The notes beneath the pieces were generated by a model, which saw only the letters and a program-made list of their open reading frames with translations, made no database searches and was not told the origin of the DNA. From the NCBI GenBank assembly GCA_030266325.1, contig JAJDHT010000009.1, positions 1 to 43,407 of the forward strand: a stretch of 43,407 nt of DNA. The letters are read 5' to 3'. Shown here in pieces: positions 24,364-34,127 of this stretch. Every line of letters starts with the position of its first letter. The stretch's first letter is position 1. A program made the translations under genes and the position numbers. Source of the stretch: Ruminococcaceae bacterium OttesenSCG-928-I18 (lineage in GTDB: Bacteria > Bacillota > Clostridia > Oscillospirales > Ruminococcaceae).

Positions 24364-25816
24364 GCGGAGCCTGCCCGCCTTGACCTAGGGCTTTCTCGAT
24401 GCTCTCCCGAAGAGCGACCGGGTCGGCCCTACCACCGCTTTTTTTCATGCCCTGGCCCACGAGAAACCCAAGTGCTTTCCCTTTTCCTTTTTGGTAATCG
24501 GACACAGCCGAAGCATTTTCCTGCAAAAGTCCCTCCACGAGGGCAACAATCTCCGTTTCGTCGCTTATACGTTCCAGATTTTGCGCTTTTACCAAGGTGC
24601 GGGCGGAGACACCGGATTGCAACATCTGTGGCAGGATTTCCTTGGCCACGGTGGAAGTGATCTCTCCCGATTCTACCATTTCGATCAATTGTGAAAAACG
24701 TCCGGGCTGCAGGGATGTTTCCTCAATGCTCTTTTTGGCAGTGCGCAGATGCTGCTGCACCTCACCCACGAGCCAGTTGGCAAGCAGACCCCCGTCACAT
24801 GGGGAAGCAGCGGCGGACTGCTCGAAAAAAGCGGCGAGCGCGGGGTCTTGCAGCAAAACCGACGCCTGTAAAGAAGAGAGGTCATACTGCTTCTGGAGCC
24901 GTCCGAACAGCGCCATGGGCAGCTCAGGAAGGCCGTGTTTTAGTGACTGAATCGTGGAGGGTTTGAGGACCAACGGGGCAAGGTCGGGCTCAGGGATATA
25001 ATGATAATCCCGCGCCTGTTCCTTCTGCCGAAGCACTTCATTCCGTCTTTTTTGGTCATCCCAGCGACGAGTTTCCTCAAAAACAGGTGCTTTTTTGTCC
25101 AGGAGATCGCGCTGTCTCTGCGCCTCATATTCTATGGCCCTTGCCACCGCCCCGAAACTGTTTATGTTTTTCATCTCGGTGCGCGCGCCGAGCGCCCCGC
25201 CCACCGGGCGAACGGAAACATTGACATCGGCGCGCAGGCTTCCCTCTTCCATTTTCAGGTCGGATATTTTGAGGTAGCGTAATATTTGTGCTACCGCTTC
25301 CATACATGCCTTGGCCTGTGCGGCGCTTCTCATATCGGGTTCGGTGACAATCTCCACGAGAGGTACCCCGCAACGGTTGTGGTCGACGATGGTCTGGCCA
25401 GATTGGCTCTCATGCACGATTTTTCCCGCGTCTTCTTCGATGTGGATACGGTTGATCCGAACCTTATGTCTTTCTCCATCCAACAGATATTCCACATATC
25501 CATTTTGGCAGATCGGGGTGTGATATTGGGTGATCTGGTACCCCTTGGGAAGGTCTGGATACTCGTAGTGTTTGCGGTCAAAACTTGATGTTTCGTTAAT
25601 TTTGCAGCTAAGAGCATGACCGAGCATAACGGCATACTCAACTGCCTGCATATTTAGGTGAGGAGGAGGCGCGCCGGACTTTCCAAGACAAACCGGACAG
25701 CAAAGGGTATTTGGCGGAGCGCCGAAACGGTTTTGACAGCCACAGAACAGTTTTTCTTTCGTAGCCAGTTCCGCATGTATTTCAAGGCCAATAACCGTTT
25801 CAAACAGAGACTTCAT
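24356..25816 (-). CDS. gatB: Aspartyl/glutamyl-tRNA amidotransferase subunit B
   Basis: GatB is the kinase subunit of GatCAB, which converts Glu-tRNA-Gln (and Asp-tRNA-Asn) to the amide forms. The 486-residue protein starts FETVIGLEIHAELAT, has zinc cysteines (CGC...CCPVC at about 24-41), HYEYPDLPKGYQITQ near 87-101, HIEEDAGK near 127, and a C-terminal YqeY-like tRNA-binding tail. The usually strict GLPGALPVLN-like block reads GKSGAPPPHLN, a visible departure. gatC and gatA are absent beside it, although they normally form an operon. GGAGG precedes ATG 25816. Confidence 0.93.
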   Translation of the reverse strand: MKSLFETVIGLEIHAELATKEKLFCGCQNRFGAPPNTLCCPVCLGKSGAPPPHLNMQAVEYAVMLGHALSCKINETSSFDRKHYEYPDLPKGYQITQYHTPICQNGYVEYLLDGERHKVRINRIHIEEDAGKIVHESQSGQTIVDHNRCGVPLVEIVTEPDMRSAAQAKACMEAVAQILRYLKISDLKMEEGSLRADVNVSVRPVGGALGARTEMKNINSFGAVARAIEYEAQRQRDLLDKKAPVFEETRRWDDQKRRNEVLRQKEQARDYHYIPEPDLAPLVLKPSTIQSLKHGLPELPMALFGRLQKQYDLSSLQASVLLQDPALAAFFEQSAAASPCDGGLLANWLVGEVQQHLRTAKKSIEETSLQPGRFSQLIEMVESGEITSTVAKEILPQMLQSGVSARTLVKAQNLERISDETEIVALVEGLLQENASAVSDYQKGKGKALGFLVGQGMKKSGGRADPVALRESIEKALGQGGQAPLV

Positions 25817-26513
25817 CCCATTGACTCCTCCTATACGAAAGATTAATAGAGCATGTTTAACATGGTATATTGGTTTTACAGAACAAATATGAGTAAAACA
25901 AAAAATAATTATTTGACAATAAGCTTAATAAATATGACATTATTCGCCTACATAATGAGATTTTATGGGATATATCATGTTATTATATTCATTTTTGCAA
26001 TATAACTAACAAAAAAATACTTATATTGTTTCAATGAAAGAGGTTTTGAAGAGATACGGACAATATGTTTTATCTGCAACAACCTTGCCAGAAAACATGT
26101 TTTCACTTTGATCCGGTTGTTCTTCAATATCCATCGTGAGAGCTATTCACTTCTGTTTTGCTTTCCCCATTTAAAAAAAAGATAAAGAATCCAGGTGTAA
26201 GCGCTTGAAGTCTTCAAAATAGTGACCTTCTCCCAATACGGGCTAAGAAAAATAATGTTTGTTATATACACAATTTATGATTTCTGTCAAAATTAGTTTT
26301 GTAGGTAGCGCCGGCCTCATCAATGAGACACTTACTTTCTAAATGGGCGCCTCTCCCAAAATCCCAAGACTTCTAGTTCTTACAGTCCTTCACAGATATG
26401 ACTTCAACAATTTTCACTATAACGCATATCTCTTCCTTGAATCCAACATCTTTTCCGGTATGAAATATAAGCCGTATCTATGTAAAACATTTATATCGAT
26501 TTAATGGTGTTTT
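25817..26513. other. Gene-free AT-rich spacer upstream of gatB
   Basis: About 700 bp with no convincing gene on either strand. Base composition is clearly more AT-rich than the flanks. It holds a 13-bp palindrome, CATGTTTAACATG (25852-25864), near the gatB ribosome site, plus a 37-codon - strand frame (starting MDIEEQPDQS) with no ribosome site. I recognise no RNA family. It may be decayed sequence left by deletion or transfer. Confidence 0.6.
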
Positions 26514-28496
26514 TTAGCCATTTATCATGTGGAGAAACTCGGCTTCCTCCAGAACAGGTACACCCATCTCCCTCGCCTTATTTAGCTTAGAGCCGGCGGC
26601 CTCACCGGCCAACACATAATTTGTTTTCTTACTTACAGAAGATGACGTCTTTCCGCCATTTTGAATGATCAACTCTTCCGCCTCCTTTCGTGACAAGGTG
26701 GACAGGGTGCCAGTGATTACAAACGTATTATCATTAAATATATTGCTCTGTTTTTGACTTGTGTGGTACATATTGACTCCGGCCTTTTCTAGCCTGTGGA
26801 TGACATCTTTGGTGCCCGGACGTCTGAAAAAATCAACGACACTTTTTGACATAACTTCGCCATATCCTTCGATAGATGAGAGCTGCTCTTCAGACGCCGC
26901 CTGGATGGCGTGCATCGATTCAAAGGTGGCGGCGAGCAGGTCGGCGGCCTTTTCTCCGATGTTGCGAATCCCCAAACCGTAGAGCAGGCGGTTGAGGTTA
27001 TTCGATTTAGAACGTTCTATCGCGTCTATAAGGTTATTTGTCGATTTTTCTTTGAAGTTTTCAAGGCTTGCGATCTGTTCGCGGGAGAGCTCGTAGATTC
27101 CCGCCACGTCGTGAACGAACCCTTTCGCACTCAATTGAGCACATACGGCCTCCCCCATGCCTTCGATGTCCATGGCACCACGGCTGGCAAAATGAATCAG
27201 GTTGCGTAAGGTTTGGGCTGGGCATTCTGGATTTTGGCACCGCAGCGCGACTTCTTCGGGTAGCCTGACAACCGGCTCCCCACAGGAGGGGCAGTTTTTG
27301 GGCATTTGAAATAGAGGGTTTTTCTCCCTGTGCTTCGTGACAGCAACCACTTCTGGGATGATATCACCGGCTTTTCGTACCAGGATGTCGTCTCCCACAC
27401 TCAATTGGAGCTCATTGATGTAATCTTGGTTATGCAAAATGGCACGAGAAACCGTGCTTCCCGACAGTAGAATCGGCGTAAACACCGCGGTTGGGGTCAA
27501 AACACCCGTTCGGCCCACCGAAACATCTATTTCCTCAAGCTCTGCGGTCTTTTCTTCGGGTGGGTACTTAAAAGCGATGGCCCATCGAGGATGTTTACTG
27601 GTGCTTCCCAGCGTTTCTCTTTGGGTAAAGTCGTCCACCTTTACCACAGAACCGTCGATATCAAAAGAAAAATTTTCTCGAATGGTTCCGATCTTCTGTA
27701 TCTCTACAAGGACCTCTTCTATCGAACGATAGAGTGCATGACGCGGGCTGACGGGGAAGCCCAAGCCCGCAAGATAATCTAGGCTTTCTTTATGGCTGTG
27801 TAGTGTTTTTCCCTCGATTTGCTGAACATTGAAGACAAACACCGACAATCCACGCGTTTTTGTAATGTTTGGATCCTTTTGGCGCAAACTTCCTGCCGCG
27901 GCATTGCGGGGGTTTTTGGGCAGAGGTTTCCCCTCTTGCTGGTGCAGGCCAACCAGTTTTGCGAAGGCTTCTTTTGGCATATAGACTTCGCCCCGCACCT
28001 CCAGAAACGGAAGAGCCTCCGGTAGGGTTTTGGGAATATCTTTGATGGTTCGCAAGTTCTCCGTCACGTCTTCCCCCACCACACCGTCGCCGCGAGTGGA
28101 GCCACGCGTAAAAACGCCGTTGCGATATTCCAAACTGACGGACAAACCGTCAATTTTTGCCTCTACCACATAGGATACGTCAGGGAAAGAGGTTTTTACC
28201 CTCTTGTCGAAATCGCGTATTTCCTCTTCACTGAAGGCATCCTGCAGGCTCTCCATCTTGACTGTGTGGGTGACTTTTGGAAAACGGCCGGAAGGGGCCC
28301 CGAGAACTTTCTGTGTGGGAGAATCGGGGGTGGAGAGCTCTGGATAATGCGTTTCTATGTCTTTTAGTTCTCTGACAAGAGCGTCATACTCATAATCGGA
28401 GAGCCGTGGTGCGTCTTTGTTGTAATAGAGGTCCGCATTTTTTTCTATTTTTTTTCTGAGTTCCTCCGCTTTTTTCTTTGCCTCGCTGTACTGCAT
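26514..28496 (-). CDS. ligA: NAD-dependent DNA ligase LigA
   Basis: Seals nicks during replication and repair using NAD. The 660-residue protein has the full domain order: Ia domain (YYNKDAPRLSDYEYDAL), adenylation domain with the lysine motif EAKIDGLSVSLEY near 112, SVGRTGVLTPTAVF OB region, a four-cysteine zinc finger (CPSCGEPV...CQNPECPAQ) near 407-430, helix-hairpin-helix repeats, and a C-terminal BRCT domain ending in MGVPVLEEAEFLHMI. I start at ATG 28496, with GGAGG 5 nt upstream, rather than the GTG four codons earlier. pcrA, a frequent neighbour of ligA, is not present. Confidence 0.96.
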   Translation of the reverse strand: MQYSEAKKKAEELRKKIEKNADLYYNKDAPRLSDYEYDALVRELKDIETHYPELSTPDSPTQKVLGAPSGRFPKVTHTVKMESLQDAFSEEEIRDFDKRVKTSFPDVSYVVEAKIDGLSVSLEYRNGVFTRGSTRGDGVVGEDVTENLRTIKDIPKTLPEALPFLEVRGEVYMPKEAFAKLVGLHQQEGKPLPKNPRNAAAGSLRQKDPNITKTRGLSVFVFNVQQIEGKTLHSHKESLDYLAGLGFPVSPRHALYRSIEEVLVEIQKIGTIRENFSFDIDGSVVKVDDFTQRETLGSTSKHPRWAIAFKYPPEEKTAELEEIDVSVGRTGVLTPTAVFTPILLSGSTVSRAILHNQDYINELQLSVGDDILVRKAGDIIPEVVAVTKHREKNPLFQMPKNCPSCGEPVVRLPEEVALRCQNPECPAQTLRNLIHFASRGAMDIEGMGEAVCAQLSAKGFVHDVAGIYELSREQIASLENFKEKSTNNLIDAIERSKSNNLNRLLYGLGIRNIGEKAADLLAATFESMHAIQAASEEQLSSIEGYGEVMSKSVVDFFRRPGTKDVIHRLEKAGVNMYHTSQKQSNIFNDNTFVITGTLSTLSRKEAEELIIQNGGKTSSSVSKKTNYVLAGEAAGSKLNKAREMGVPVLEEAEFLHMING

Positions 28497-28593
28497 GCAA
28501 ACCTCCACATATTTTTATATGTTTTTTGCCTGATTTTTAGCTAACTTTCTTTGCAGCCACAAAAAATAGACGATTATTTCTATAAATGGGCGC

Positions 28594-28624
28594 AAAAACT
28601 GCCTGTCCCGCCAGAGACAAGCAG
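28594..28624 (-). terminator. Terminator after pfkA
   Basis: On the - strand CTGCTTGTC pairs with GACAGGCAG (one wobble) around an 8-nt loop, followed by TTTTT. It lies just after the pfkA stop and separates it from ligA. Confidence 0.85.
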
Positions 28625-28635
28625 CAAAATAGGGC

Positions 28636-29613
28636 TTAGACGGAAAGGGTTGCATTGATATCAAGCAGCGAAAGATCGAGCGATTTTTTCATGGAAAGCG
28701 CCTCATCTATATCGAAATCCACCAAATCATCGGCGCGCAGACCGATGACTCTGTCTGTGATTCCTTTGCTGAGTAGCTCGACGGCCTGGTATCCAAAACG
28801 GGTGGCCGCGACGCGGTCCCGCACGGTGGGGGCACCGCCGCGCTGGACGTGGCCAAGCACCGTGGGACGGGCCTCAATGCCGGATTTTTCTTCGATTTCT
28901 TTGGCCATTTGTTCGGCGCTGCCTGCGCCTTCCGCCACGATGATAATGAAGTGCTTTTTTCCCATTTTTTTTGTGAATTTCATTTTGGACACGATATCTT
29001 TGTCAACATCGAGGGGTTTTTCCGGCACGACGGTGACCAGAGCCCCCACGGCAAGGCCGATGTTGGCGGCGATGTAGCCCGCGCGGTGGCCCATGACCTC
29101 GACGACGCTGCAACGGTCGTGGCTGAGCATGGTGTCACGGAGTTTATCGACCATTTCGAGGGCTGTATTCATCGCTGTATCGTACCCTATTGTGTAGTCT
29201 GTGCAGGCGATGTCGTTGTCGATGGTGCCGGGGATACAGACGCAGGGAACTTCCTGCGCCGAGAGATCTTTGGCCCCGCGGAACGAGCCATCGCCTCCGA
29301 TGATGACCATGGCTTCGATGCCGTGTTTGCGGCAGTTGGCCGCGGCCGTCTGCTGGCCTTGCAGGGTCAAAAACTCGGGGCTGCGCGCCGTATACAGGAC
29401 GGTGCCCCCACGGTGGATGATTTCGGATACACTGCGGATGTGCATCTCCTCGATATCGTCTTCGAGCAGCCCATTATACCCGTGGTGCACACCATAGACC
29501 TTCATGTTTTTGCTCAGGGCCGAACGGACGACGGCCCTTATGGCTGCATTCATGCCCGGCGCATCCCCGCCACTGGTCAAGACGCCAATTTTTCGAATCT
29601 CTTGTTCCGCCAT
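28636..29613 (-). CDS. pfkA: ATP-dependent 6-phosphofructokinase
   Basis: Phosphorylates fructose 6-phosphate in glycolysis. The 325-residue protein has the canonical size and motifs: GVLTSGGDAPGMNAAIR at 10-26, GGDGS at 106-110 (glycine at the fourth position, the ATP-type signature) and PGTIDNDI at 128-135 (glycine before TIDND, also ATP-type). GGAGGG lies about 8 nt before ATG 29613. It is immediately downstream of dnaE, the classic Bacillota order. A second, different phosphofructokinase lies at 37103-38179. Confidence 0.96.
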   Translation of the reverse strand: MAEQEIRKIGVLTSGGDAPGMNAAIRAVVRSALSKNMKVYGVHHGYNGLLEDDIEEMHIRSVSEIIHRGGTVLYTARSPEFLTLQGQQTAAANCRKHGIEAMVIIGGDGSFRGAKDLSAQEVPCVCIPGTIDNDIACTDYTIGYDTAMNTALEMVDKLRDTMLSHDRCSVVEVMGHRAGYIAANIGLAVGALVTVVPEKPLDVDKDIVSKMKFTKKMGKKHFIIIVAEGAGSAEQMAKEIEEKSGIEARPTVLGHVQRGGAPTVRDRVAATRFGYQAVELLSKGITDRVIGLRADDLVDFDIDEALSMKKSLDLSLLDINATLSV

Positions 29614-29697
29614 CGTTCATCCCTCCACAGAAAGTTATTATCATCTTACACAAACTGGCCCGAAAATACAACACGTTGAGTACGCTCTCAACTGATA

Positions 29698-32600
29698 TCA
29701 ACCTCTTACCGCCACATTTTCCTCCCCTAGCGCCGCCTTGAGTTCCCGCAAGAGCGTGTCGTTATGAAGGGTCCACATGCTTTGGGGCGCACGCAGCATC
29801 TTCCCGGAATCTGCGAAACGGACAAAGACTGGGAAATCTCCCTCGAAAATCTGAAAAAGATTTTCCGCCATGTGATACTGCTCGCTCTCGCGGGAGGGAA
29901 CCTTGATATAGAGTCCGGCCTTCGGGTCTTTGGCGAGCTTTGTGACTTTGGCCGCCCTGCCTGTGTCGGCCGAGAGCACCTCGTCCACAATGAGCTTGGG
30001 TTCCTCTTCCTCTTTTACAGAGATCCGTCCTTTTAATATGACCGCGCTGTTCTCCCGAACAAGGTCGCCCGCATCCATCAGTGTTTTGGGGAAAATGAGG
30101 GCCTCCATCCCCCCGGTTAGATCTTCCACGGTCGCAAAAGCCATCATATCATTTGATTTTGTTGTATAGTACTTCACCTTTACAATGATGCAAACCAGGG
30201 CTACCTTTTGCCCGTCCATGCTTTCCCCCTCCTCAGAGGTGAGGGTTTGAATGTTGTGGCTGCCCATCTGACGGATGACCTCACGATACTTTTCGAGCGG
30301 GTGGCCCGAGAGGAACAGGCCGCTTACTTCCTTCTCCTGCTGTAGCAGGACGTCCTTGTCGTACTCCTCGCAGTCGGGCATGCGATACCGGTTGAGCTCG
30401 GCCGGAGCCGAGGTTGTTTCGAACAGGTTGAGCTGCCCTTCGAGGTTGTTCTTGCGGTCGTTTTCGACACTTTTTAAAATCCCCTCAACCGAAAGGATCA
30501 TCGAGCGGCGATTTTGCTCGATGTTATCGAAAGCACCACTTTTGATAAAACTTTCTATGGCACGTTTGTTTACCTCGGCCCCACTGACACTGATGCGGCG
30601 GCAAAAATCATAGAGCGAGTGGTAGGGGCCGTCCTGGGCGCGGAGTTTCACGGCGGTGTCGATGAGATGCCGGCCCACATTTTTGAGCGCAAGCAGGCCA
30701 TAGCGAATGTGGTTTCCCTGCACGGTAAACCCGGCCTCGCTTGCGTTGATATCGGGCGGTAACACGTGGATACCCATGCGCTCACTTTCGGCAATATAGG
30801 CGATGACTTTGCCCGTGAAGTCGAGCACGCTGGTCATGAGGGCGGCCATAAATTCCTTCGGGTGGTGGTATTTTAGATAAGCCGTTTGATAGGCCACGAT
30901 GGCGTAGGCTGCCGCGTGGGATTTATTGAAGGCGTAGGAGGCGAAACTGCTCATGTCTTCAAAGATTTTGTTCGCCACGTCCTCGGGGATGCCGTTGGCC
31001 ACGCAGCCGGGGCATTCACTGCCGGGCTCGGTGCTGCCGTGGATGAAAACGGAGCGTTGTTTTTCCATGACGTCGTGTTTTTTCTTGCTCATCGCACGGC
31101 GAACAAGGTCCGCCTGGCCGTAGGAGAACCCCGCCAGCTCACGGAAGATCTGCATCACCTGCTCCTGATAGACGATGCAGCCGTAGGTGACGTCGAGGAT
31201 AGGGGCCAACTTTTCGGTGCTGTAACGCACAAGTTCCGGGTTGTGCCGGTTGCGGATATACAGGGGGATCGAGTCCATCGGACCGGGGCGATAGAGCGAG
31301 ATCAGGGCAATGATATCCTCGAAATTTCGTGGTTTCAGCCCTGTCAGGGTCTGTTTCATCCCGCCGCTCTCCAGCTGGAACACGCCGTCGGTATCCCCGG
31401 CCGAGAGCAGCTCGTACACCTTGGGGGCGTCCAGGGTAAGGGCCTCTACAGAAAAACCAGGCTGCTGCTTTTGCACCATTTTTTCGGCATCTGAGATGAC
31501 TGTCAAGGTGCGCAGGCCGAGGAAATCCATCTTGAGCAGGCCGAGCTCTTCGATGGTATTCATGGAAAACTGGGTGACGATGGCGCCGTCGTTTGTGGAG
31601 AGAGGGACGTATTCACAGGCAGGCGCGGGTGTGATGACGACGCCGGCCGCATGTGTGGAGGTGTGCCGTGGCATACCTTCGATCTTCTGCGCGATGTCGA
31701 TCAGCTCTTTGACCTCGGGGTCGTTTTCGCAGGCTTCGGCGAGTGGTTTTGAAACGGAGAGGGCCCTTTTCAGGGTCATCTTGAGTTCCATGGGCACGAG
31801 TTTCGCCACAGAATCGACCTTTTGATAGGGGATATCGAGGACGCGGCCCACGTCGCGGATGGCGGCACGGGCCGCCATGGTGCCGAAAGTGATGATCTGT
31901 GCGACATGGTCTTCGCCGTATTTATGAATGACGTAGTCGATGACTTCCCCACGGCGCTCATAGCAGAAGTCGATGTCAAAGTCGGGCATGGAGATGCGCT
32001 CGGGGTTTAAAAAGCGCTCGAACAGCAGGTTGTAGCGGATGGGGTCGATTCCCGTGATGCCCATGCAGTAGGCCGCGAGGCTGCCCGCACCGCTGCCCCG
32101 TCCGGGGCCCACGGGGATGCCCTTTTCCCGCGCGAAGCGGATAAAATCGGCCACAATGAGATAGTAGTTCGTGTACCCCATGCGGCTGATCACCGAGATT
32201 TCGTATTCGAGGCGGTCGCGCACTTCGGCGGAGGGCTGTGCCCCATAGCGGCGGGTCAGGCCCTCTTCGCAGAGGGCGCGAAAATAAGCCTCGTTGTCCT
32301 GGCCCCCGGGCGCCTCGAACGCGGGCAGTTTGGTGACGCCGAACTCGTAGTCGAAATTGCACATCTCCGCAATTTTGGCCGTGTTTTCGCAGGCTTCGGG
32401 CCAAGAGGAAAAGAGTGTGGCCATCTCCTCGGTGCTCTTGACATAGAATTCGTCGGTTTCGAACTCGAGCTTGTCTTCGTCGTTGACCGTTTTCTGGGTT
32501 TGGATGCAGATGAGGATGCGCTGCATCGTGGAGTCTTCCCGGCGCAGGTAGTGGGCGTCGTTGGTGGCCACGAGCGGGATGCCGCTCTCTTTGGAGAGGC

Positions 32601-33177
32601 GGACGAGCTGGGGAAGCACGGTGCGCTGGTCAGCAAGGCCGTGATCCTGCAGCTCGATATAGTAATTCCCCTTTCCGAAAAGCCCCTCGAACCACAGCGC
32701 GGTGTCGAGCGCTTCTTCGTACCGCCCGGCGAGCAGCTTTTGGGGGATTTCACCTGCCAGGCAGGCGGAAAGACAGATGAGGCCTTCGTGGTGTTGCTGC
32801 AAAAGTTCTTTGTCTACGCGAGGTTTTGAGTAAAAACCCTCAATGAACCCCTGGGAGACTAGGCGGATCAGGTTGCGATAACCCGTCTCGTTTTTGCATA
32901 GCAGGACAAGGTGGTGGTTGCCGTCCATATGGGCGACCTTGTCGTGCCGGGTGCGGTTGGCGAGGTATACTTCGCAGCCGATGATGGGTTTGATGCCCCG
33001 ATTTTTTGCCGCTTTATAGAAATCGACGCAGCCGAACATCACCCCGTGGTCGGTGATGGCCACGGCGCTCTGGCCGAGTTCCTCAATGCGGTCGAGGAGG
33101 GGCTCGATACGGCAGGCGCCGTCGAGCAGGCTGTACTCGGTGTGCAGATGAAGATGGACAAAAGACGTTTCGGCCAT
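29698..33177 (-). CDS. dnaE: DNA polymerase III subunit alpha (DnaE)
   Basis: Replicative polymerase of the DnaE1 type. The 1159-residue protein has an N-terminal PHP domain (FVHLHLHTEYSLLDGACRI), the C-family palm with GPGRGSGAGSLAAYCMGI near 380 and the catalytic PDFDIDFCYERR near 415, a finger region with YRPGPMDSIP, tandem helix-hairpin-helix, and a C-terminal OB-fold. The start is ATG 33177; a longer frame upstream to 33660 runs through whiA and is not family-like. The ribosome site is weak (GAGAG), and whiA ends 13 nt upstream. Confidence 0.96.
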   Translation of the reverse strand: MAETSFVHLHLHTEYSLLDGACRIEPLLDRIEELGQSAVAITDHGVMFGCVDFYKAAKNRGIKPIIGCEVYLANRTRHDKVAHMDGNHHLVLLCKNETGYRNLIRLVSQGFIEGFYSKPRVDKELLQQHHEGLICLSACLAGEIPQKLLAGRYEEALDTALWFEGLFGKGNYYIELQDHGLADQRTVLPQLVRLSKESGIPLVATNDAHYLRREDSTMQRILICIQTQKTVNDEDKLEFETDEFYVKSTEEMATLFSSWPEACENTAKIAEMCNFDYEFGVTKLPAFEAPGGQDNEAYFRALCEEGLTRRYGAQPSAEVRDRLEYEISVISRMGYTNYYLIVADFIRFAREKGIPVGPGRGSGAGSLAAYCMGITGIDPIRYNLLFERFLNPERISMPDFDIDFCYERRGEVIDYVIHKYGEDHVAQIITFGTMAARAAIRDVGRVLDIPYQKVDSVAKLVPMELKMTLKRALSVSKPLAEACENDPEVKELIDIAQKIEGMPRHTSTHAAGVVITPAPACEYVPLSTNDGAIVTQFSMNTIEELGLLKMDFLGLRTLTVISDAEKMVQKQQPGFSVEALTLDAPKVYELLSAGDTDGVFQLESGGMKQTLTGLKPRNFEDIIALISLYRPGPMDSIPLYIRNRHNPELVRYSTEKLAPILDVTYGCIVYQEQVMQIFRELAGFSYGQADLVRRAMSKKKHDVMEKQRSVFIHGSTEPGSECPGCVANGIPEDVANKIFEDMSSFASYAFNKSHAAAYAIVAYQTAYLKYHHPKEFMAALMTSVLDFTGKVIAYIAESERMGIHVLPPDINASEAGFTVQGNHIRYGLLALKNVGRHLIDTAVKLRAQDGPYHSLYDFCRRISVSGAEVNKRAIESFIKSGAFDNIEQNRRSMILSVEGILKSVENDRKNNLEGQLNLFETTSAPAELNRYRMPDCEEYDKDVLLQQEKEVSGLFLSGHPLEKYREVIRQMGSHNIQTLTSEEGESMDGQKVALVCIIVKVKYYTTKSNDMMAFATVEDLTGGMEALIFPKTLMDAGDLVRENSAVILKGRISVKEEEEPKLIVDEVLSADTGRAAKVTKLAKDPKAGLYIKVPSRESEQYHMAENLFQIFEGDFPVFVRFADSGKMLRAPQSMWTLHNDTLLRELKAALGEENVAVRG

Positions 33178-33190
33178 TGTGTACTCTCTC

Positions 33191-34114
33191 TCAGTTGCTA
33201 TGGGAAACACGCTGCTGCTTTTGGATGGTTTCCGCCTTCTCCCGCAGTTTTTTGAAACGGTGGGAGAGGCCGGATTTGGAGAGGGGCGGGTCGCTTTTGG
33301 CCGCGAGCTCCGCAAGGGAGAGGTCGGGGTTTTGCCGGCGCAAAGCCGCGGCCTGGCGCAGCGCTTCCGGCAGGCTGTCCAGCGCGCCTTTTTCCTCGAG
33401 CACAGCGATGGCCTGCAAGGTGTCACGGCCTGCCGCGACGATCTTGTCAATGTTGGCGGTCTCACAGTTGGTGATCCGGTTGGCCCGGTTGCGGAAATCG
33501 CGGTAGACCTTCTGCTGCATGATTTCGAGCGCACTGCCGGGCGCGCCCATGGTGGTGAGCAGGTCCTCGATTTTCTCGCTGGCGCGGAAATAGAGGAGGT
33601 TTGCACCCTTGCGTACCGCGCGGCCCGGGGCAAAACCGTGTTCGCGCAGCAACGCTTCAAAATCCTGTGAGAGGCTGTAGCGCGGGGTGAGAAATTCGAG
33701 ACTGTACCCCTTTTCGGGCGTGACTACGGTGCCGCAGCAGAGGAAGGCCGCCGCCATGAAGTGGGAGAAACACTCGCTGCAAAGAAGATTTTCCCTTCGG
33801 ATGCGCAGACTGGTCTCGTCTCCGCTGTGGCCAAACAGCGCGAGCATTTTCTCCGTCTCGAAGGGGTCTTTGACGGCAAACTCATAACTCGTGGCGCCTT
33901 CCCCACGCACGAAAACCTTACCCTCGACACCCACGTTGGCATAGACCTGTTTCGCCCAGCGGGCGACGAAGGCACGCTCGGTGTGCAGGATGAGGCCTTT
34001 TGTATCGAAATACTTTGAAAAACAGGCGACGCCGTAGGCGGCGGCCATGGCACAGCAGGGGCGCAGAATGTCCCGCCGGGTGATCTCCTGTTTGACCTGT
34101 TTAGAAAAACTCAT
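33191..34114 (-). CDS. whiA: DNA-binding protein WhiA
   Basis: WhiA is a LAGLIDADG-derived DNA-binding protein with a C-terminal helix-turn-helix; in Bacillota it affects chromosome segregation and division. The 307-residue product starts MSFSKQVKQEI, has the family blocks CCAMAAAYGV, FLCCGTVVTPEKGYSLEF and RITNCETANIDKIVAA near 215-230, and ends with an HTH region (LSLAELAAKSDPPLSKSGLSHR in parts). GGGGAA lies about 4 nt before ATG 34114. In most Bacillota rapZ and yvcK lie just upstream of whiA; here murB is directly adjacent. Confidence 0.95.
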   Translation of the reverse strand: MSFSKQVKQEITRRDILRPCCAMAAAYGVACFSKYFDTKGLILHTERAFVARWAKQVYANVGVEGKVFVRGEGATSYEFAVKDPFETEKMLALFGHSGDETSLRIRRENLLCSECFSHFMAAAFLCCGTVVTPEKGYSLEFLTPRYSLSQDFEALLREHGFAPGRAVRKGANLLYFRASEKIEDLLTTMGAPGSALEIMQQKVYRDFRNRANRITNCETANIDKIVAAGRDTLQAIAVLEEKGALDSLPEALRQAAALRRQNPDLSLAELAAKSDPPLSKSGLSHRFKKLREKAETIQKQQRVSHSN

Positions 34115-34127
34115 AGTGTTCCCCGTA

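Noticed and set aside
26133-26246. 37-codon frame on the - strand in the AT-rich gap (MDIEEQPDQS...)
   Set aside because: No ribosome site and no family; conservation unknown. Not enough to call a gene.
33178-33660. N-terminal extension of dnaE
   Set aside because: It overlaps whiA entirely and has an arginine- and serine-rich composition; the PHP motif starts at 33177.
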